From contig NZ_WMEZ01000005.1 of NCBI RefSeq assembly GCF_009856415.1, positions 62,001 to 126,000 on the forward strand: 64,000 nucleotides of DNA. Direction: 5' to 3'. Made by a program: the position numbers and the translations under genes. The notes under the pieces were generated by a model, which saw only the letters and a list, made by a program, of their open reading frames with translations, did not search any database and was not told the origin of the DNA. Positions 34,589 to 44,902 of the stretch are shown here, piece by piece; position 1 is the stretch's first letter; every line of letters starts with the position of its first letter. The stretch comes from Halobacillus litoralis. GTDB lineage: Bacteria; Bacillota; Bacilli; Bacillales; Halobacillaceae.

Positions 34589-35976
34589 ATGAAGAATGCG
34601 GCATTTTCGGCGTTTGGGGGCATCAGGATTCGGCCCAGCTGACGTATTACGGCTTACATGCCCTCCAGCACCGCGGTCAGGAGGGAGCTGGAATCGTCAC
34701 AACGGACGGTGAACAGCTGAAGCTTGCCAAAGGACACGGCCTCATCAATGAAGTTTTCTCGGAAAATCAGCTCGAAGATTTGAGTGGTCATGCGTCAATC
34801 GGCCACGTGCGCTATGCAACGGCAGGGGATGGCGGCTATGAGAATATTCAGCCGCTCCACTTCCGTTCTCAGACAGGCGGGTTGGCTCTTGCTCATAATG
34901 GAAACCTTGTGAACGCCCAGGCGTTGAAAAATCAGCTGGAGGCGCAGGGGAGTATTTTGCAGACGACTTCTGATACCGAAGTGGTCGCCCACTTAATCAA
35001 ACGCGCACGCCATCTTCCTCTTGAGCAGGCGATCATGGAAGCTCTGTCGATGATCAAAGGCGCGTATGCCTTTCTCGTCATGACTGAGGATCGCATGTTT
35101 GTTGCCAATGATCCGCGTGGATTGCGTCCACTGAGCCTTGGGCATCTCGGCGAATCGTGGGTCGTCTCTTCAGAAACGTGTGCTTTTGATGTAATAGGGG
35201 CTGAGTATGACCGGGAAATCGATCCTGGTGAGCTCTTGATCATATCAGATGAGGGCATAGAATCCAAACGGTTCTCCGCTCCCATTCAACGCACGCTCTG
35301 TTCCATGGAATATGTCTACTTTTCAAGACCGGACAGCAACCTTGACGGGAAAAATGTCCATGCCTCCCGTAAACGGATGGGAAAATCGCTTGCGGAAGAA
35401 GCACCGGTTGATGCGGATGTCGTGACTGGTGTACCAGACTCAAGTATCTCGGCAGCCATCGGATATGCGGAAGCATCCGGCATTCCTTATGAGCTGGGGT
35501 TGATCAAAAACCGCTATGTCGGCCGGACGTTCATCCAGCCGTCGCAGGAACTTCGTGAACAAGGGGTGAAAATGAAGCTTTCTGCTGTCCGAGGGATCGT
35601 CGAGGGGAAAAAAGTCGTCATGGTCGATGATTCCATCGTAAGGGGGACGACCAGCCGGCGAATCGTGAAGATGTTGAAGGAAGCGGGGGCGAAGGAAGTC
35701 CATGTGCGGATCGCGTCTCCACCGATTCAAAACCCTTGTTACTACGGCATTGATACATCCAACAGCGGTGAGCTGATTGCTGCGAACAATTCCGTCGAAG
35801 AAATTGAAGAGCAGATCGGCGCTGACAGTCTCGCTTTTTTATCGGTCCAGGGATTGAACGACAGTATTTATCAGGGTGAAGAGTCGTTGAAGCACGGCGG
35901 ATGTATGGCGTGTTTTACTGGCAATTACCCGACAGAAATTTATCCGAACACGATGCATCCATATGAAAAAGCATAG
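34564..35976 (+). CDS. purF: Amidophosphoribosyltransferase
   Basis: First committed enzyme of purine synthesis, making phosphoribosylamine from PRPP and glutamine. ATG 34564 is preferred (AAGGAG 7 bp upstream) to 34546. The 470-aa product starts [11 protein letters not shown] followed by Cys12, the same propeptide as in B. subtilis PurF, so Cys12 becomes the N-terminal nucleophile after cleavage. PRPP loop [17 protein letters not shown]. Cysteines in the C-terminal half ([24 protein letters not shown]) fit the 4Fe-4S cluster of the Bacillus-type enzyme. Confidence 0.96.
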   Translation: MLAEIKGLNEECGIFGVWGHQDSAQLTYYGLHALQHRGQEGAGIVTTDGEQLKLAKGHGLINEVFSENQLEDLSGHASIGHVRYATAGDGGYENIQPLHFRSQTGGLALAHNGNLVNAQALKNQLEAQGSILQTTSDTEVVAHLIKRARHLPLEQAIMEALSMIKGAYAFLVMTEDRMFVANDPRGLRPLSLGHLGESWVVSSETCAFDVIGAEYDREIDPGELLIISDEGIESKRFSAPIQRTLCSMEYVYFSRPDSNLDGKNVHASRKRMGKSLAEEAPVDADVVTGVPDSSISAAIGYAEASGIPYELGLIKNRYVGRTFIQPSQELREQGVKMKLSAVRGIVEGKKVVMVDDSIVRGTTSRRIVKMLKEAGAKEVHVRIASPPIQNPCYYGIDTSNSGELIAANNSVEEIEEQIGADSLAFLSVQGLNDSIYQGEESLKHGGCMACFTGNYPTEIYPNTMHPYEKA

Positions 35977-35988
35977 GAGGGAAGCGAG

Positions 35989-36993
35989 ATGAGTCAATCG
36001 TATAAACAGGCAGGCGTCGATGTCGAAGCTGGTTACGAAGCGGTCGAGCGGATGAAAAAGCATGTCGCCCGCACGATGCGGCCGGAAGTGATGGGAGGAC
36101 TCGGTTCTTTCGCTGGATTGTTTGACCTCAGCGGCATGAGCTATGAACAACCCGTCCTTGTGACAGGAACAGACGGAGTCGGAACGAAGCTGAAACTGGC
36201 GTTCGAGATGGATCAGCATGATACAATCGGCATAGATGTTGTCGCGATGTGTGTCAACGATATCGTTGCCCAAGGCGCAGATCCGCTTCTGTTTTTGGAT
36301 TACATCGCCTGTGGAAAAAATGATCCTGCGCGTATCGAGCAGATCGTCAAAGGAATTTCGGATGGCTGTGAACAATCCGGAGCTGCTTTAGTCGGCGGCG
36401 AAACGGCAGAAATGCCGGGCATGTATGAGGCAGATGAATACGACCTCGCCGGCTTTGTTGTTGGAATGGCGGATAAAGAGCAGATCATTACAGGTGCTGA
36501 AATCAAAGAAGGAGATGTCTTAGTCGGTCTTCCTTCCTCCGGCGTCCATTCGAACGGATTCTCTCTGGTCAGGAAACTCATCGCAGATCTGGACCTTGCT
36601 ACGGTACCGGCGGGCTGGACCCGGACGCTTGGAGACGTCCTGCTGACGCCAACCAGGATTTATGTTCCTGAGATTCAATCGCTGAAGAAAAACACCACCA
36701 TCAAAGGGATCGCGCACATCACGGGAGGCGGCTTTTACGAAAACCTTCCACGCACCCTTCCGGAAGGACTTGGCTGCGAGATTGATCCTGACAGTTGGCA
36801 GGTACCGGAGGTGTTCCGTTTTTTACAAGAAAAAGGATACATCAGTGACGAGGAAATGTTCGGTGTGTTCAACATGGGCATTGGCATGGTCGTCGTGCTT
36901 GATCCTTCTGATGTAAATGCTGCGTTCGGAGCGTCAGAGGATGCGGTCGTCATCGGAAAAGTGACCAATGAGGAAGGAGTGCAGGGAATATGA
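35989..36993 (+). CDS. purM: AIR synthase (phosphoribosylformylglycinamidine cyclo-ligase)
   Basis: A 334-aa ATP-dependent cyclase that converts FGAM to [52 protein letters not shown] and [15 protein letters not shown] are family motifs. SD GGAGGGAAG. It is about a dozen residues shorter than B. subtilis PurM at the C-terminus, which is cut close by the purN start (ATGA overlap). Confidence 0.95.
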   Translation: MSQSYKQAGVDVEAGYEAVERMKKHVARTMRPEVMGGLGSFAGLFDLSGMSYEQPVLVTGTDGVGTKLKLAFEMDQHDTIGIDVVAMCVNDIVAQGADPLLFLDYIACGKNDPARIEQIVKGISDGCEQSGAALVGGETAEMPGMYEADEYDLAGFVVGMADKEQIITGAEIKEGDVLVGLPSSGVHSNGFSLVRKLIADLDLATVPAGWTRTLGDVLLTPTRIYVPEIQSLKKNTTIKGIAHITGGGFYENLPRTLPEGLGCEIDPDSWQVPEVFRFLQEKGYISDEEMFGVFNMGIGMVVVLDPSDVNAAFGASEDAVVIGKVTNEEGVQGI

Positions 36994-37568
36994 TCAACAT
37001 CGCTGTCTTCGCCTCCGGCACCGGTTCGAATTTTGATGCGATCGTCAGCAAGGTGGAATCTGGAGAGCTTGAAGCGAACATCGCTCTGCTCGTCTGTGAC
37101 CGCATCGGGGCTCCTGTCATCGAAAAGGCACAGAAGCATGAAATCGATACCGTCGTTTACCGTGCGAAAAGTTTTCCAGACAAAGCGGCTTATGAACAGG
37201 CCGTGCTGGAGGACTGCCGGCAGCGGGGCATTGAATTCATCGTGCTCGCCGGATATATGCGGCTGATCGGGCCGACATTATTGAAGCCGTATGAGCGTCG
37301 CATCGTCAACATCCACCCGTCCCTGCTTCCGGCGTTCCCGGGGAAAGATGCCATCGGTCAGGCGTTGGAGAAAAAAGTGAAAGTGACTGGCGTAACGGTC
37401 CATTATATCGATGACGGCATGGATACAGGACCGATCATTGCCCAGGAACCTATTCCTATAGAAGAAAACGACACAGCGGATGATGTAAAAGACAAAATCC
37501 AGGCGGTCGAACACCGCCTCTACCCACAAGTGATTCAATCATTATTCATCAAGGAGGAATCTCAATGA
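36990..37568 (+). CDS. purN: Glycinamide ribonucleotide formyltransferase
   Basis: A 192-aa folate-dependent transformylase (10-formyl-THF to GAR). Catalytic residues: Asn107 and His109 in [14 protein letters not shown] and Asp145 in [11 protein letters not shown]-terminal [12 protein letters not shown] binds phosphate. Overlaps purM and purH by four bases at each end. Confidence 0.95.
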   Translation: MINIAVFASGTGSNFDAIVSKVESGELEANIALLVCDRIGAPVIEKAQKHEIDTVVYRAKSFPDKAAYEQAVLEDCRQRGIEFIVLAGYMRLIGPTLLKPYERRIVNIHPSLLPAFPGKDAIGQALEKKVKVTGVTVHYIDDGMDTGPIIAQEPIPIEENDTADDVKDKIQAVEHRLYPQVIQSLFIKEESQ

Positions 37569-39097
37569 AAAAACGTGCCCTACTAAGCGTATCCAACAAA
37601 CAAGGATTGACTGATTTTGCAAAAAAACTACACGAACTCGACTATGAGCTTATTTCTACAGGTGGCACGAAACGAGCCATTGAGGAAGCGGGAGTCCCGG
37701 TGCAATCCATTTCCGAGGTGACTGAATTTCCGGAAATCATGGACGGACGTGTGAAGACGCTTCACCCTTCGGTCCATGGTGGGCTACTTGCTAAGCGCTC
37801 CAATGAAGAGCATATGAAGCAGTTAGAGGAACTGAATATCGAAACCATCGACCTTGTCGCCGTCAACTTGTACCCGTTCAAGGAAACGATCGCAAAAGAA
37901 GGCGTCACAGAAGCGGATGCGATTGAGAACATCGATATCGGTGGCCCGACGATGCTGCGCTCGGCTGCGAAGAGTTTTGAAGATGTCGCGGTCGTCGTTG
38001 ATCCTGCCGATTATGATGAGGTCATTGAAGGTCTAGAGAACGATGCGCTTTCCTATGAGGCCAGACGTAAGCTTGCGGCCAAAGTGTTCCGTCATACGGC
38101 CAACTACGACTCAATGATTGCCGAATACTTTTCCGGTTTGACCGAAGAACCATTTCCAGAGACATATTCCGTCACCTATGAAAAAGTTCAATCCTTACGA
38201 TATGGAGAAAACCCGCACCAGAACGCTGCTTTTTATAAGAAAGCGAACTTCGGAGGAACGTCTCTTGCTGAGGCTGAACAGCTGAACGGGAAAGAACTTT
38301 CCTACAACAACATCCAGGATGCTAACGCGGCCCTTGAAGTGGTGCTTGAGTTCAACCAGCCGGCAGCGGTCGCAGTTAAGCACATGAACCCATGTGGTGT
38401 TGGAGTTGGTGAGAACTTGTATGACGCGTATGTAAAAGCGTATGAAGGCGACCCTGTTTCCATTTTCGGAGGCATTGTTGCCTTGAACAGGGAAGTGGAT
38501 GCTGATACAGCAGCGAAGTTGAAAGAAATTTTCCTTGAGATCATCATTGCTCCGTCCTTCAGTCAAGATGCGCTTGATATCCTGACTACGAAGAAGAACC
38601 TTCGATTGCTGAAAGTGGACATGAAAAAGGCGGATCGCCCGGCTCACAAGCTTGTGACTGTTAACGGCGGGCTGCTCGTGCAAGATGCTGATGAAGGTTC
38701 GCTTGAGGACGTGGGGCTTGAAGTAGCGACCGAACGTGAGCCGTCAGAGCAAGAACTTGAAGATTTGAAACTTGGCTGGAAAGTCGTCAAGCATGTAAAG
38801 TCGAACGCGATCGTCGTAGCAAAAGGGGACCGTACACTCGGTGTCGGTGCCGGTCAGATGAACCGTGTCGGCGCAGCGAAAATTGCTTTTGAACAAGCAG
38901 GTGAGAAAGCAGAAGGCAGCATCATGGCTTCCGACGCCTTTTTCCCGATGCCGGATACCGTAGAGGCTGCAGCGCAAGCAGGTGTGACCGCGATCATTCA
39001 GCCTGGCGGTTCCAAGCGTGATCAGGATTCCATTGATGCCTGCAACAAACATGGCGTCGCGATGGTCTTTACAAGAATGCGTCACTTCAAACACTAA
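37565..39097 (+). CDS. purH: Bifunctional AICAR transformylase/IMP cyclohydrolase
   Basis: A 510-aa enzyme for the last two steps to IMP. The MGS-like cyclohydrolase domain (1-195; [15 protein letters not shown]) is followed by the AICAR transformylase domain with [13 protein letters not shown] and [28 protein letters not shown]. Starts four bases inside purN, with AAGGAGG upstream. Confidence 0.96.
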   Translation: MKKRALLSVSNKQGLTDFAKKLHELDYELISTGGTKRAIEEAGVPVQSISEVTEFPEIMDGRVKTLHPSVHGGLLAKRSNEEHMKQLEELNIETIDLVAVNLYPFKETIAKEGVTEADAIENIDIGGPTMLRSAAKSFEDVAVVVDPADYDEVIEGLENDALSYEARRKLAAKVFRHTANYDSMIAEYFSGLTEEPFPETYSVTYEKVQSLRYGENPHQNAAFYKKANFGGTSLAEAEQLNGKELSYNNIQDANAALEVVLEFNQPAAVAVKHMNPCGVGVGENLYDAYVKAYEGDPVSIFGGIVALNREVDADTAAKLKEIFLEIIIAPSFSQDALDILTTKKNLRLLKVDMKKADRPAHKLVTVNGGLLVQDADEGSLEDVGLEVATEREPSEQELEDLKLGWKVVKHVKSNAIVVAKGDRTLGVGAGQMNRVGAAKIAFEQAGEKAEGSIMASDAFFPMPDTVEAAAQAGVTAIIQPGGSKRDQDSIDACNKHGVAMVFTRMRHFKH

Positions 39098-39115
39098 TCG
39101 AAAGGGTGGAGTCTT

Positions 39116-40399
39116 ATGAACGTATTGGTCGTCGGTCGAGGTGGCCGGGAACACAGCCTTGTACAAAAGTTCGCTGAAAGTGCTCAAGTGGATCGGATAT
39201 TCGCTGCTCCTGGAAACGCAGGGATGGGTCAGGTGGCTGAATGCATCGATACGAGTGAGCAGGATTTTGACGGGCTGGTAGCTTTTGCCCGTGAGAACAA
39301 TGTGGGACTGACCGTGGTAGGCCCGGAAAACCCTTTGCTTGATGGATTGGTGGATGCTTTTCAAGAAGCGGACCTGCCGGTGTTCGGTCCGACCAAAGCA
39401 GCCGCACTCATTGAAGGAAGCAAACATTTTGCCAAACAGCTGATGCACAAGTACGAGATTCCGACTGCTGGATATGAAGCTTTTTCAAATGTGGAGGCTG
39501 CCCAATCCTACATTAAAGAAAAAGGCGCACCGATTGTCGTAAAGGCGGACGGGCTGGCGGCAGGAAAAGGGGTCGTCGTAGCTGAAACCGTGGACGAGGC
39601 GCTGTCAGCAGCGGAAGACATGCTTGAAAATGGCCAGTTCGGCGATGCAAGCCGTGAAATCGTCGTAGAGGAGTATTTGGCAGGGGATGAATTTTCATTG
39701 ATGGCGTTTGTGAATGATTCGAATGTCTATCCGATGATTCCTGCGAAAGACCATAAGCGGGCCTATGATGGAGATCAGGGGCCGAATACAGGTGGAATGG
39801 GCGCCTTCGCTCCTGTGCAGGAAGTGAGTAAATCTTCGTACGCGTTTGCCGTAGAGTCGATCGTGAAGCCGGTAGCGGCAGCTATGGTCGAAGAAGGACG
39901 ACCGTTTACAGGGATCTTGTATGCGGGACTGATTGAAACGACGGAGGGCCCTAAAGTGATTGAATTCAATGCACGATTCGGTGACCCCGAAACACAGGTC
40001 GTTTTACCTTTATTAGAAAATGATCTGGTGCAAGTGATGATGGATGTGCTTGATGGGAAGAATCCTGACCTGACATGGTCGAAGGACGTTTGTGCGGGAG
40101 TGGTCGTCGCTTCCGAAGGCTATCCTGGTGCTTATGAAAAAGGACGTCCATTACCTATGGTGGAAGTGGATGGTGATGGGTTTATCGTCCATGCAGGGAC
40201 AGCCTGGGAAAACGGGAAGTATGTATCCAGCGGCGGGCGCGTCCTTCTGATTGGAAATAGAGGAGAGGACTTGGCGCAAGCGCTGGACCGTACGTATCAA
40301 TCGCTCCGGCCATTTGAGGGTCAAAGCGACTTTTTCTATCGAAGAGATATCGGACGTTCATCAGTCTCTTCGGCGGCTCCGCATGCCGACGTAGAATAA
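39116..40399 (+). CDS. purD: Phosphoribosylamine-glycine ligase
   Basis: A 427-aa ATP-grasp GAR synthetase, last gene of the pur operon. N-terminal VLVVGRGGREHSL, ATP-grasp VVKADGLAAGKGVVVA, and FNARFGDPETQVVLPLLE. The last residues after RRDIGR (SSVSSAAPHADVE) look like an extension beyond the family end. They overlap a small reading frame on the other strand. Followed by a terminator at 40485-40517. Confidence 0.95.
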   Translation: MNVLVVGRGGREHSLVQKFAESAQVDRIFAAPGNAGMGQVAECIDTSEQDFDGLVAFARENNVGLTVVGPENPLLDGLVDAFQEADLPVFGPTKAAALIEGSKHFAKQLMHKYEIPTAGYEAFSNVEAAQSYIKEKGAPIVVKADGLAAGKGVVVAETVDEALSAAEDMLENGQFGDASREIVVEEYLAGDEFSLMAFVNDSNVYPMIPAKDHKRAYDGDQGPNTGGMGAFAPVQEVSKSSYAFAVESIVKPVAAAMVEEGRPFTGILYAGLIETTEGPKVIEFNARFGDPETQVVLPLLENDLVQVMMDVLDGKNPDLTWSKDVCAGVVVASEGYPGAYEKGRPLPMVEVDGDGFIVHAGTAWENGKYVSSGGRVLLIGNRGEDLAQALDRTYQSLRPFEGQSDFFYRRDIGRSSVSSAAPHADVE

Positions 40400-40477
40400 A
40401 GCGGCAATGGAACCGATGACGGTGACGATGACGAAACCGACGTCTGTAAAGTACTCCATAAAATCCATAGGTTTCAT
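40361..40477 (-). CDS. Small single-helix membrane protein (38 aa), hypothetical
   Basis: On the minus strand ATG 40477 opens a 38-codon frame: a short acidic start (MKPMDFMEYFTDVG), one hydrophobic helix (FVIVTVIGSIAALFYVG) and a basic end (MRSRRRD). This is the charge pattern of a real small membrane protein. An SD-like AAAAGGATG precedes it. Its 3' end overlaps the last 39 bases of purD. I do not know the family; translation is not proven. Confidence 0.45.
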   Translation of the reverse strand: MKPMDFMEYFTDVGFVIVTVIGSIAALFYVGMRSRRRD

Positions 40478-40484
40478 CCTTTTG

Positions 40485-40517
40485 AAGAAAGAGCGGGGCA
40501 ATCCCGCTCTTTCTTTG
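40485..40517 (+). terminator. Terminator of the pur operon
   Basis: AAGAAAGAGCGGG pairs with CCCGCTCTTTCTT around GCAAT, then TTG; the T-rich arm follows on the plus strand. Confidence 0.8.
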
Positions 40518-40530
40518 GTTATTGGAATTT

Positions 40531-40648
40531 ATCAATTGAAAATTAGTTATATCAACCAAAACCTAGATCTATCGGCTAAACCTTATTTTTATCGGCCAAA
40601 CTTTTGATATATCGACGGAACAAGAAAATCATCGGCAGAAACATGCCG
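40531..40648. repeat. Six degenerate 20-bp tandem units between convergent genes
   Basis: Units start at 40531, 40551, 40571, 40591, 40611 and 40631. Each begins ATCRRC- or ATCAA-like and has an RAA at positions 8-10 (for example ATCGGCTAAACC, ATCGGCCAAAC, ATCGACGGAAC). The 20-bp period is exact although the rest of each unit differs. Confidence 0.6.
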
Positions 40649-40661
40649 TACACCTCCGCGG

Positions 40662-40916
40662 TTATTGGTCCTGCGGAATATTTTGCTGCCAGCTTTGCTC
40701 GATGCCGTCTTTTTCAGTAGCCATTTCTTCATAGACGGCGGTCAAAGGGCAGAAGCGTACAATCCCTTCCGCAACCTTCAATGCAGACAACATGATCAGA
40801 AGCGGGTGGGAAGAATCGTCTTCTCTACGTGCACCGCGGATGGTTAAATAGGTCAGCATACTAAGACCCGCCGTGATGCGGACCATACTGTTGATGATTC
40901 CGATATTCGGTTTCAT
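40662..40916 (-). CDS. DUF2892 (YgaP-type) small membrane protein
   Basis: An 84-aa protein beginning MKPNIGIINSMVRITAGLSML, the typical DUF2892 start, with hydrophobic segments at about 10-28 and 40-60 and a charged Gln-rich tail. Related domains occur alone or fused to rhodanese. Function unknown. A strong SD (AAGGAGG) precedes the ATG. It is transcribed divergently from the adenine deaminase-like gene. Confidence 0.8.
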   Translation of the reverse strand: MKPNIGIINSMVRITAGLSMLTYLTIRGARREDDSSHPLLIMLSALKVAEGIVRFCPLTAVYEEMATEKDGIEQSWQQNIPQDQ

Positions 40917-40989
40917 TGTGCTTCCTCCTTACCAGAATGGAAGTTCCTGTGTTACCATAGAACATAATGATCTCAGGGAGGTACGCTCC

Positions 40990-42735
40990 ATGAACGAAAC
41001 ACGTTTCCGTTGGCGGAACCGTCAGCTGCGTGAACATGCAGCTATCATTGATGGAAGAACGGCGCCGACGAAATTAATCAAAAATACAACATACTTGAAT
41101 GTTTACTTAAAGAAATGGATGCATGGCCACATTTGGTTGTATGATGATCGCATCATATACACCGGCCAAGAGCTTCCTTCCCATACAGAAGGTACGGAAA
41201 TCATTGATGGCACAGACAGTTATATCGTGCCTGGCTATATTGAACCGCATGCCCACCCATTTCAGTTATATAATCCCCAGAGCTTTGCAGAATATGCGGC
41301 AGAGACAGGGACCACAACGCTCGTCAACGATAACTTGATGTGGCTTTTTTTAACAGAAAAAGAGAAAGCGTTTTCTTTATTGGAAGAATTCATGGATTTA
41401 CCGGCAACGATGTACTGGTGGGCGCGTTTTGACCCGCAGTCGGTGCTTCGGGACGAAGATCGTCACACTTTTGATTCGCAGATTCCGGATTGGATTGCTC
41501 ACGATGCCGTCATTCAGGGTGGGGAACTAACGGCATGGCCGGATGTTCTTCATCGTGGGGACGAGCAGATTCTGCACTTTATGCAGGAAACGAAACGCTC
41601 AAGGAAGCCTTTGGAAGCCCACTTGCCGGGTGCTTCTGAACAGACGCTTGTGAAGATGCGCCTGCTCGGCATGGATTCAGAACACGAATCGATGAGTGCT
41701 GACGATGTTCTGAAGCGATTGGAAATCGGCTATCAGACAGGATTGCGTTATTCCTCCATCCGCCCGGATCTTCCGGATATTTTACAAGGGCTTGTGGAGA
41801 AAGGGCACACCCATTTCGACCATATGATGTACACAACGGATGGGTCGACGCCTGGCTTTTATCGTGAAGGACTGATCAATCCATGTATCCAAATCGCATT
41901 GGATGCCGGCGTGCCTGACATCGATGCGTACATGATGGCTACGTATCAGGCCGCCCGTCACTTCGGAATCGAGAATCGGGTAGGAAGCTTGAACGCCGGG
42001 CGCGTCGCTCACTTGAACTTTTTATCAGACCCGAAAGACCCGACGCCGCACTCCGTCATTGCTAAAGGCGAATGGACGAAACGGGACGGAAAGGTTTTGA
42101 GGAAAAAAACACCGATCCAGTGGAAGAAAAATGGGGTGAAGCCGCTCGATCTTGATTGGGAAGTGACCGATGCGGATATGCAATTTTCCATGCCCATCGG
42201 TCTTGAGATGGTGAACGATGTAATCATGAAACCTTATGCCATGGATACGGACGCTTCCACGGACCGGCTGGGTGAGGACAATAAAGAATCCTACCTCATG
42301 CTGATGGACCGTGAAGGGGAATGGATGGTCAATACGATGCTGAAAGGATTTACACAAACGTTGGGTGGCCTCGTCAGCTCCTATAGCAATACAGGGGATA
42401 TCATATTGACAGGAAAATCGCGTAAAGATATGAAAAAGGCCTTTCAGCGCATGAAGGAAATCGGTGGCGGGATTGTTCTGGTGAATGATGGGGACGTTCT
42501 TTTTGAACTGCCGTTGTCTCTTGGCGGAGTGATGGCCGATCTGCCGATGAAAGAGTTGATGGAGGAAGAAGCGAAATTGAAAGAATGCCTGTTGGAGCAT
42601 GGGTTTACGTTCAATGATCCTGTTTACACGCTTCTCTTTTTGTCATCTATGCATCTGCCATTCATCCGAATCACACCGCTTGGAATCATGGATGTGAAAA
42701 AGAAAGAGGTACTCTTTCCTTCAATAATGCGTTAA
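40990..42735 (+). CDS. yerA: Adenine deaminase-like amidohydrolase (YerA type)
   Basis: A 581-aa amidohydrolase. ATG 40990 follows GGGAGGTA; the longer frame from 40873 runs through a divergent gene and is rejected. N-terminal beta-sandwich, then metal site His87 and His89 in GYIEPHAHPFQ, and NAGRVAHLNFLSDP near the barrel end, then the adenine-deaminase C-terminal domain (LGGVMADLPMKELMEEEAKL). B. subtilis YerA (580 aa) is the positional orthologue and is a paralogue of AdeC whose substrate is not firmly known. The neighbouring purine genes suggest adenine or a related compound. Confidence 0.88.
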   Translation: MNETRFRWRNRQLREHAAIIDGRTAPTKLIKNTTYLNVYLKKWMHGHIWLYDDRIIYTGQELPSHTEGTEIIDGTDSYIVPGYIEPHAHPFQLYNPQSFAEYAAETGTTTLVNDNLMWLFLTEKEKAFSLLEEFMDLPATMYWWARFDPQSVLRDEDRHTFDSQIPDWIAHDAVIQGGELTAWPDVLHRGDEQILHFMQETKRSRKPLEAHLPGASEQTLVKMRLLGMDSEHESMSADDVLKRLEIGYQTGLRYSSIRPDLPDILQGLVEKGHTHFDHMMYTTDGSTPGFYREGLINPCIQIALDAGVPDIDAYMMATYQAARHFGIENRVGSLNAGRVAHLNFLSDPKDPTPHSVIAKGEWTKRDGKVLRKKTPIQWKKNGVKPLDLDWEVTDADMQFSMPIGLEMVNDVIMKPYAMDTDASTDRLGEDNKESYLMLMDREGEWMVNTMLKGFTQTLGGLVSSYSNTGDIILTGKSRKDMKKAFQRMKEIGGGIVLVNDGDVLFELPLSLGGVMADLPMKELMEEEAKLKECLLEHGFTFNDPVYTLLFLSSMHLPFIRITPLGIMDVKKKEVLFPSIMR

Positions 42736-42772
42736 AATAAGAGAGGGAATTCAGATAAGGGAAGTGCTTTTA

Positions 42773-43831
42773 TTGAGAAAGCTTACATTCTTCAGCTTGC
42801 TTGTCGTCCTTTTTCTCAGCGCTTGTAATGAGAAAGCAGGGGCCGCACAACCTGAAGAAACGCAAGAGAAAGAAACAGCGGTCGAAGAACAAATAGAGAC
42901 AGAAGAGAACGTGACCGTTGATGAAAAGGAAGAAACCGAACAAGCCTACACAGAAACGTTTCCACTGACTGGGAAACCGAAGGCTGAACAAACCGAGCGC
43001 CGGATTTTATCCGTTATGGTGAATAACCATCCGAAGGCAAGGCCTCAATCAGGGTTGAGTCATGCCGATATCGTCTATGAGATTTTGGCAGAGGGGCAGA
43101 TCACGCGCTTCCTTGCTTTGTTCCATAGTGACATTCCTGATACAATAGGTCCGGTAAGAAGTGCACGCCCATACTATTTCGAAATCGCTGATGGATTTGA
43201 TGCGCTGTACACGTACCACGGTGCGTCGGCGGCCATCAATCAAAAAGTTGCCAATAGCGGTGTCGATCACTTAGATGGAGCGATGTATGACAACAATGGC
43301 TGGTTATTCGAACGGTCCTCGGAACGTAAAGCTCCACACAACTCCTACCTTTTGACTGATGGAGTTGAGCAAGCCGTTTCAAGTAAAGGCTACGATGCTT
43401 CAGGAGAACCTGAGGCCCTGCCGTTTGCTGAAGAAGGTTCGTTAGACGGAACACCCGTGGATGACGTCCAGATCACTTATGGCAGTCGGACGAATGTGAG
43501 TTTTACTTACGATGACGAGAACGAGCAGTTTTTACGTTCTAGTGATGGAGAGCCGACCATCGACCGCTTGAACGAAGAACGGGTGGCTGTCGACAATGTG
43601 TGGATCATTGAAACAGACCATCAGATCATCGATAACGTCGGACGGCGTGCGATTGATCTTACATCAGGCGGGAACGGGTATCTTTTGCAAAAAGGAAAAA
43701 TGAAAGAAGTACAGTGGAAGAACGTCGATGGACGATTGCTTCCCTATAAAGACGGCAGCCCTCTGGCATTCACGCCCGGGAAGACTTGGGTGAACATCAT
43801 TCCAGGAAGCGCTGCAGTAGAAACAGAGTAA
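42773..43831 (+). CDS. yerB: DUF3048 lipoprotein YerB
   Basis: A 352-aa lipoprotein. TTG 42773 is preferred to GTG 42764 because AAGGGAAG lies right before the latter. Signal with lipobox LSAC, a Glu/Thr-rich acidic linker (about 25-60), then the DUF3048 domain with VMVNNHPKARPQSGLSHADIVYEILAEGQITRF, FHSDIPDTIGPVRSARPYY, and a C-terminal subdomain. The family is extracytoplasmic and of unknown function; the location before yerC-pcrB is conserved. Confidence 0.88.
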   Translation: MRKLTFFSLLVVLFLSACNEKAGAAQPEETQEKETAVEEQIETEENVTVDEKEETEQAYTETFPLTGKPKAEQTERRILSVMVNNHPKARPQSGLSHADIVYEILAEGQITRFLALFHSDIPDTIGPVRSARPYYFEIADGFDALYTYHGASAAINQKVANSGVDHLDGAMYDNNGWLFERSSERKAPHNSYLLTDGVEQAVSSKGYDASGEPEALPFAEEGSLDGTPVDDVQITYGSRTNVSFTYDDENEQFLRSSDGEPTIDRLNEERVAVDNVWIIETDHQIIDNVGRRAIDLTSGGNGYLLQKGKMKEVQWKNVDGRLLPYKDGSPLAFTPGKTWVNIIPGSAAVETE

Positions 43832-43844
43832 GGAGGGAAAAGGC

Positions 43845-44147
43845 ATGCAGATCGATAAATTGAGAGGAAAGACGCTCGATCAACTGTTCGAAGCGGTTTT
43901 ATCTTTGCAAAGTGTAGAAGAGTGCTATGAATTCTTTGATGATCTCGCAACGATGAATGAAGTCCAGTCACTCGCTCAGCGATTGGAAGTCGCGCGTATG
44001 CTGCGTGAAGGCTTCACTTATCATAAAATTGAAACCGAAACAGGTGCATCCACGGCGACGATCTCCCGTGTGAAACGCTGCTTGAATTATGGCAATGACG
44101 CTTATACACAAGCGCTTGACCGTGTACAAGCGAAACAAACCGAATAG
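43845..44147 (+). CDS. yerC: TrpR-like DNA-binding protein YerC
   Basis: A 100-aa all-helical protein of the TrpR/YerC/YecD family. The helix-turn-helix is TYHKIETETGASTATISRVKRCL (about 64-86). The regulated genes are not known. SD AGGAGGGAAAAG, 13 bp after yerB, so co-transcribed. A terminator follows. Confidence 0.92.
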   Translation: MQIDKLRGKTLDQLFEAVLSLQSVEECYEFFDDLATMNEVQSLAQRLEVARMLREGFTYHKIETETGASTATISRVKRCLNYGNDAYTQALDRVQAKQTE

Positions 44148-44153
44148 TTTATG

Positions 44154-44187
44154 AGGGGCTGCCACCGTTTGTGGGCAGTCTTTTTTG
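44154..44187 (+). terminator. Terminator after yerC
   Basis: GGGCTGCCAC and GTGGGCAGTC form a mostly paired stem, followed by T6. Confidence 0.75.
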
Positions 44188-44267
44188 TTGGCGTTGGAGA
44201 AATATTTCCATGATTCTAAGGAAAAGCGGACAGGCATAGGCTAGTACTATGGAAGGGGACCTGTCCG

Positions 44268-44864
44268 ATGAAAACGATGTTGAAAAAAGGCGCGATGATT
44301 ATCCTCGGCAGTATGATACTTTCACTCGGCATCAACTTTTTCCTAATTCCGGATCATGTTTTAGATGGTGGCATCATTGGAATAGGAATGATCGCCAATT
44401 ATATATGGGGGCTTGAAGTCGGACTGACGATCATCTGCTTCAGTATTCCGATCTTTACGCTCGCCTGGTTCTATTATCGTACGTATTTCTACAATAGTCT
44501 GCACGGGTTGTTGATTTCTTCTTTTTCCATTGACGTCCTCCAAGGGTTACGGGTCCATCACCTGTCGCTGGATCCAGCAATCAGCTCCATCATTGGAGGG
44601 GCGCTCGTGGGAGGAGGAATTGGATTGATGCTCCGGGTGCATACAAGTACGGGCGGTACCGACCTTCTCGCGCAAATGATCGCCGATTGGTTTAAAGTCA
44701 ATGTCGGCTTCGTCATCCTCGCGATCGACGCTGTGGTCATCGGTGCCAGCGGCTACCTGTTCTCACTCGAGACGCTTATGCTCTCCGCCATCACCATCCT
44801 AAGTGTCGGACTCGTCACCATGACCTTCACATCCACCCGCCTTCTCCCCGAACAGCCTTCCTGA
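44268..44864 (+). CDS. YitT-family membrane protein lacking the DUF2179 tail
   Basis: A 198-aa protein with five to six helices and the family motifs IPDHVLDGGIIGIGMI and RVHTSTGGTDLLAQMIADW. Typical YitT proteins are about 280-290 aa with a C-terminal cytoplasmic DUF2179 domain; this one stops after the last helix (LLPEQPS). A frameshift remnant is not visible downstream. An inverted repeat CGGACAGG (44227-44234) / CCTGTCCG (44260-44267) abuts the ATG and could sequester the SD GGAAGGGGA. Function unknown. Confidence 0.82.
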   Translation: MKTMLKKGAMIILGSMILSLGINFFLIPDHVLDGGIIGIGMIANYIWGLEVGLTIICFSIPIFTLAWFYYRTYFYNSLHGLLISSFSIDVLQGLRVHHLSLDPAISSIIGGALVGGGIGLMLRVHTSTGGTDLLAQMIADWFKVNVGFVILAIDAVVIGASGYLFSLETLMLSAITILSVGLVTMTFTSTRLLPEQPS

Positions 44865-44902
44865 TTTGAGGGGGGGTGATGGGAAAATTTGTATGACCCA
44901 TT

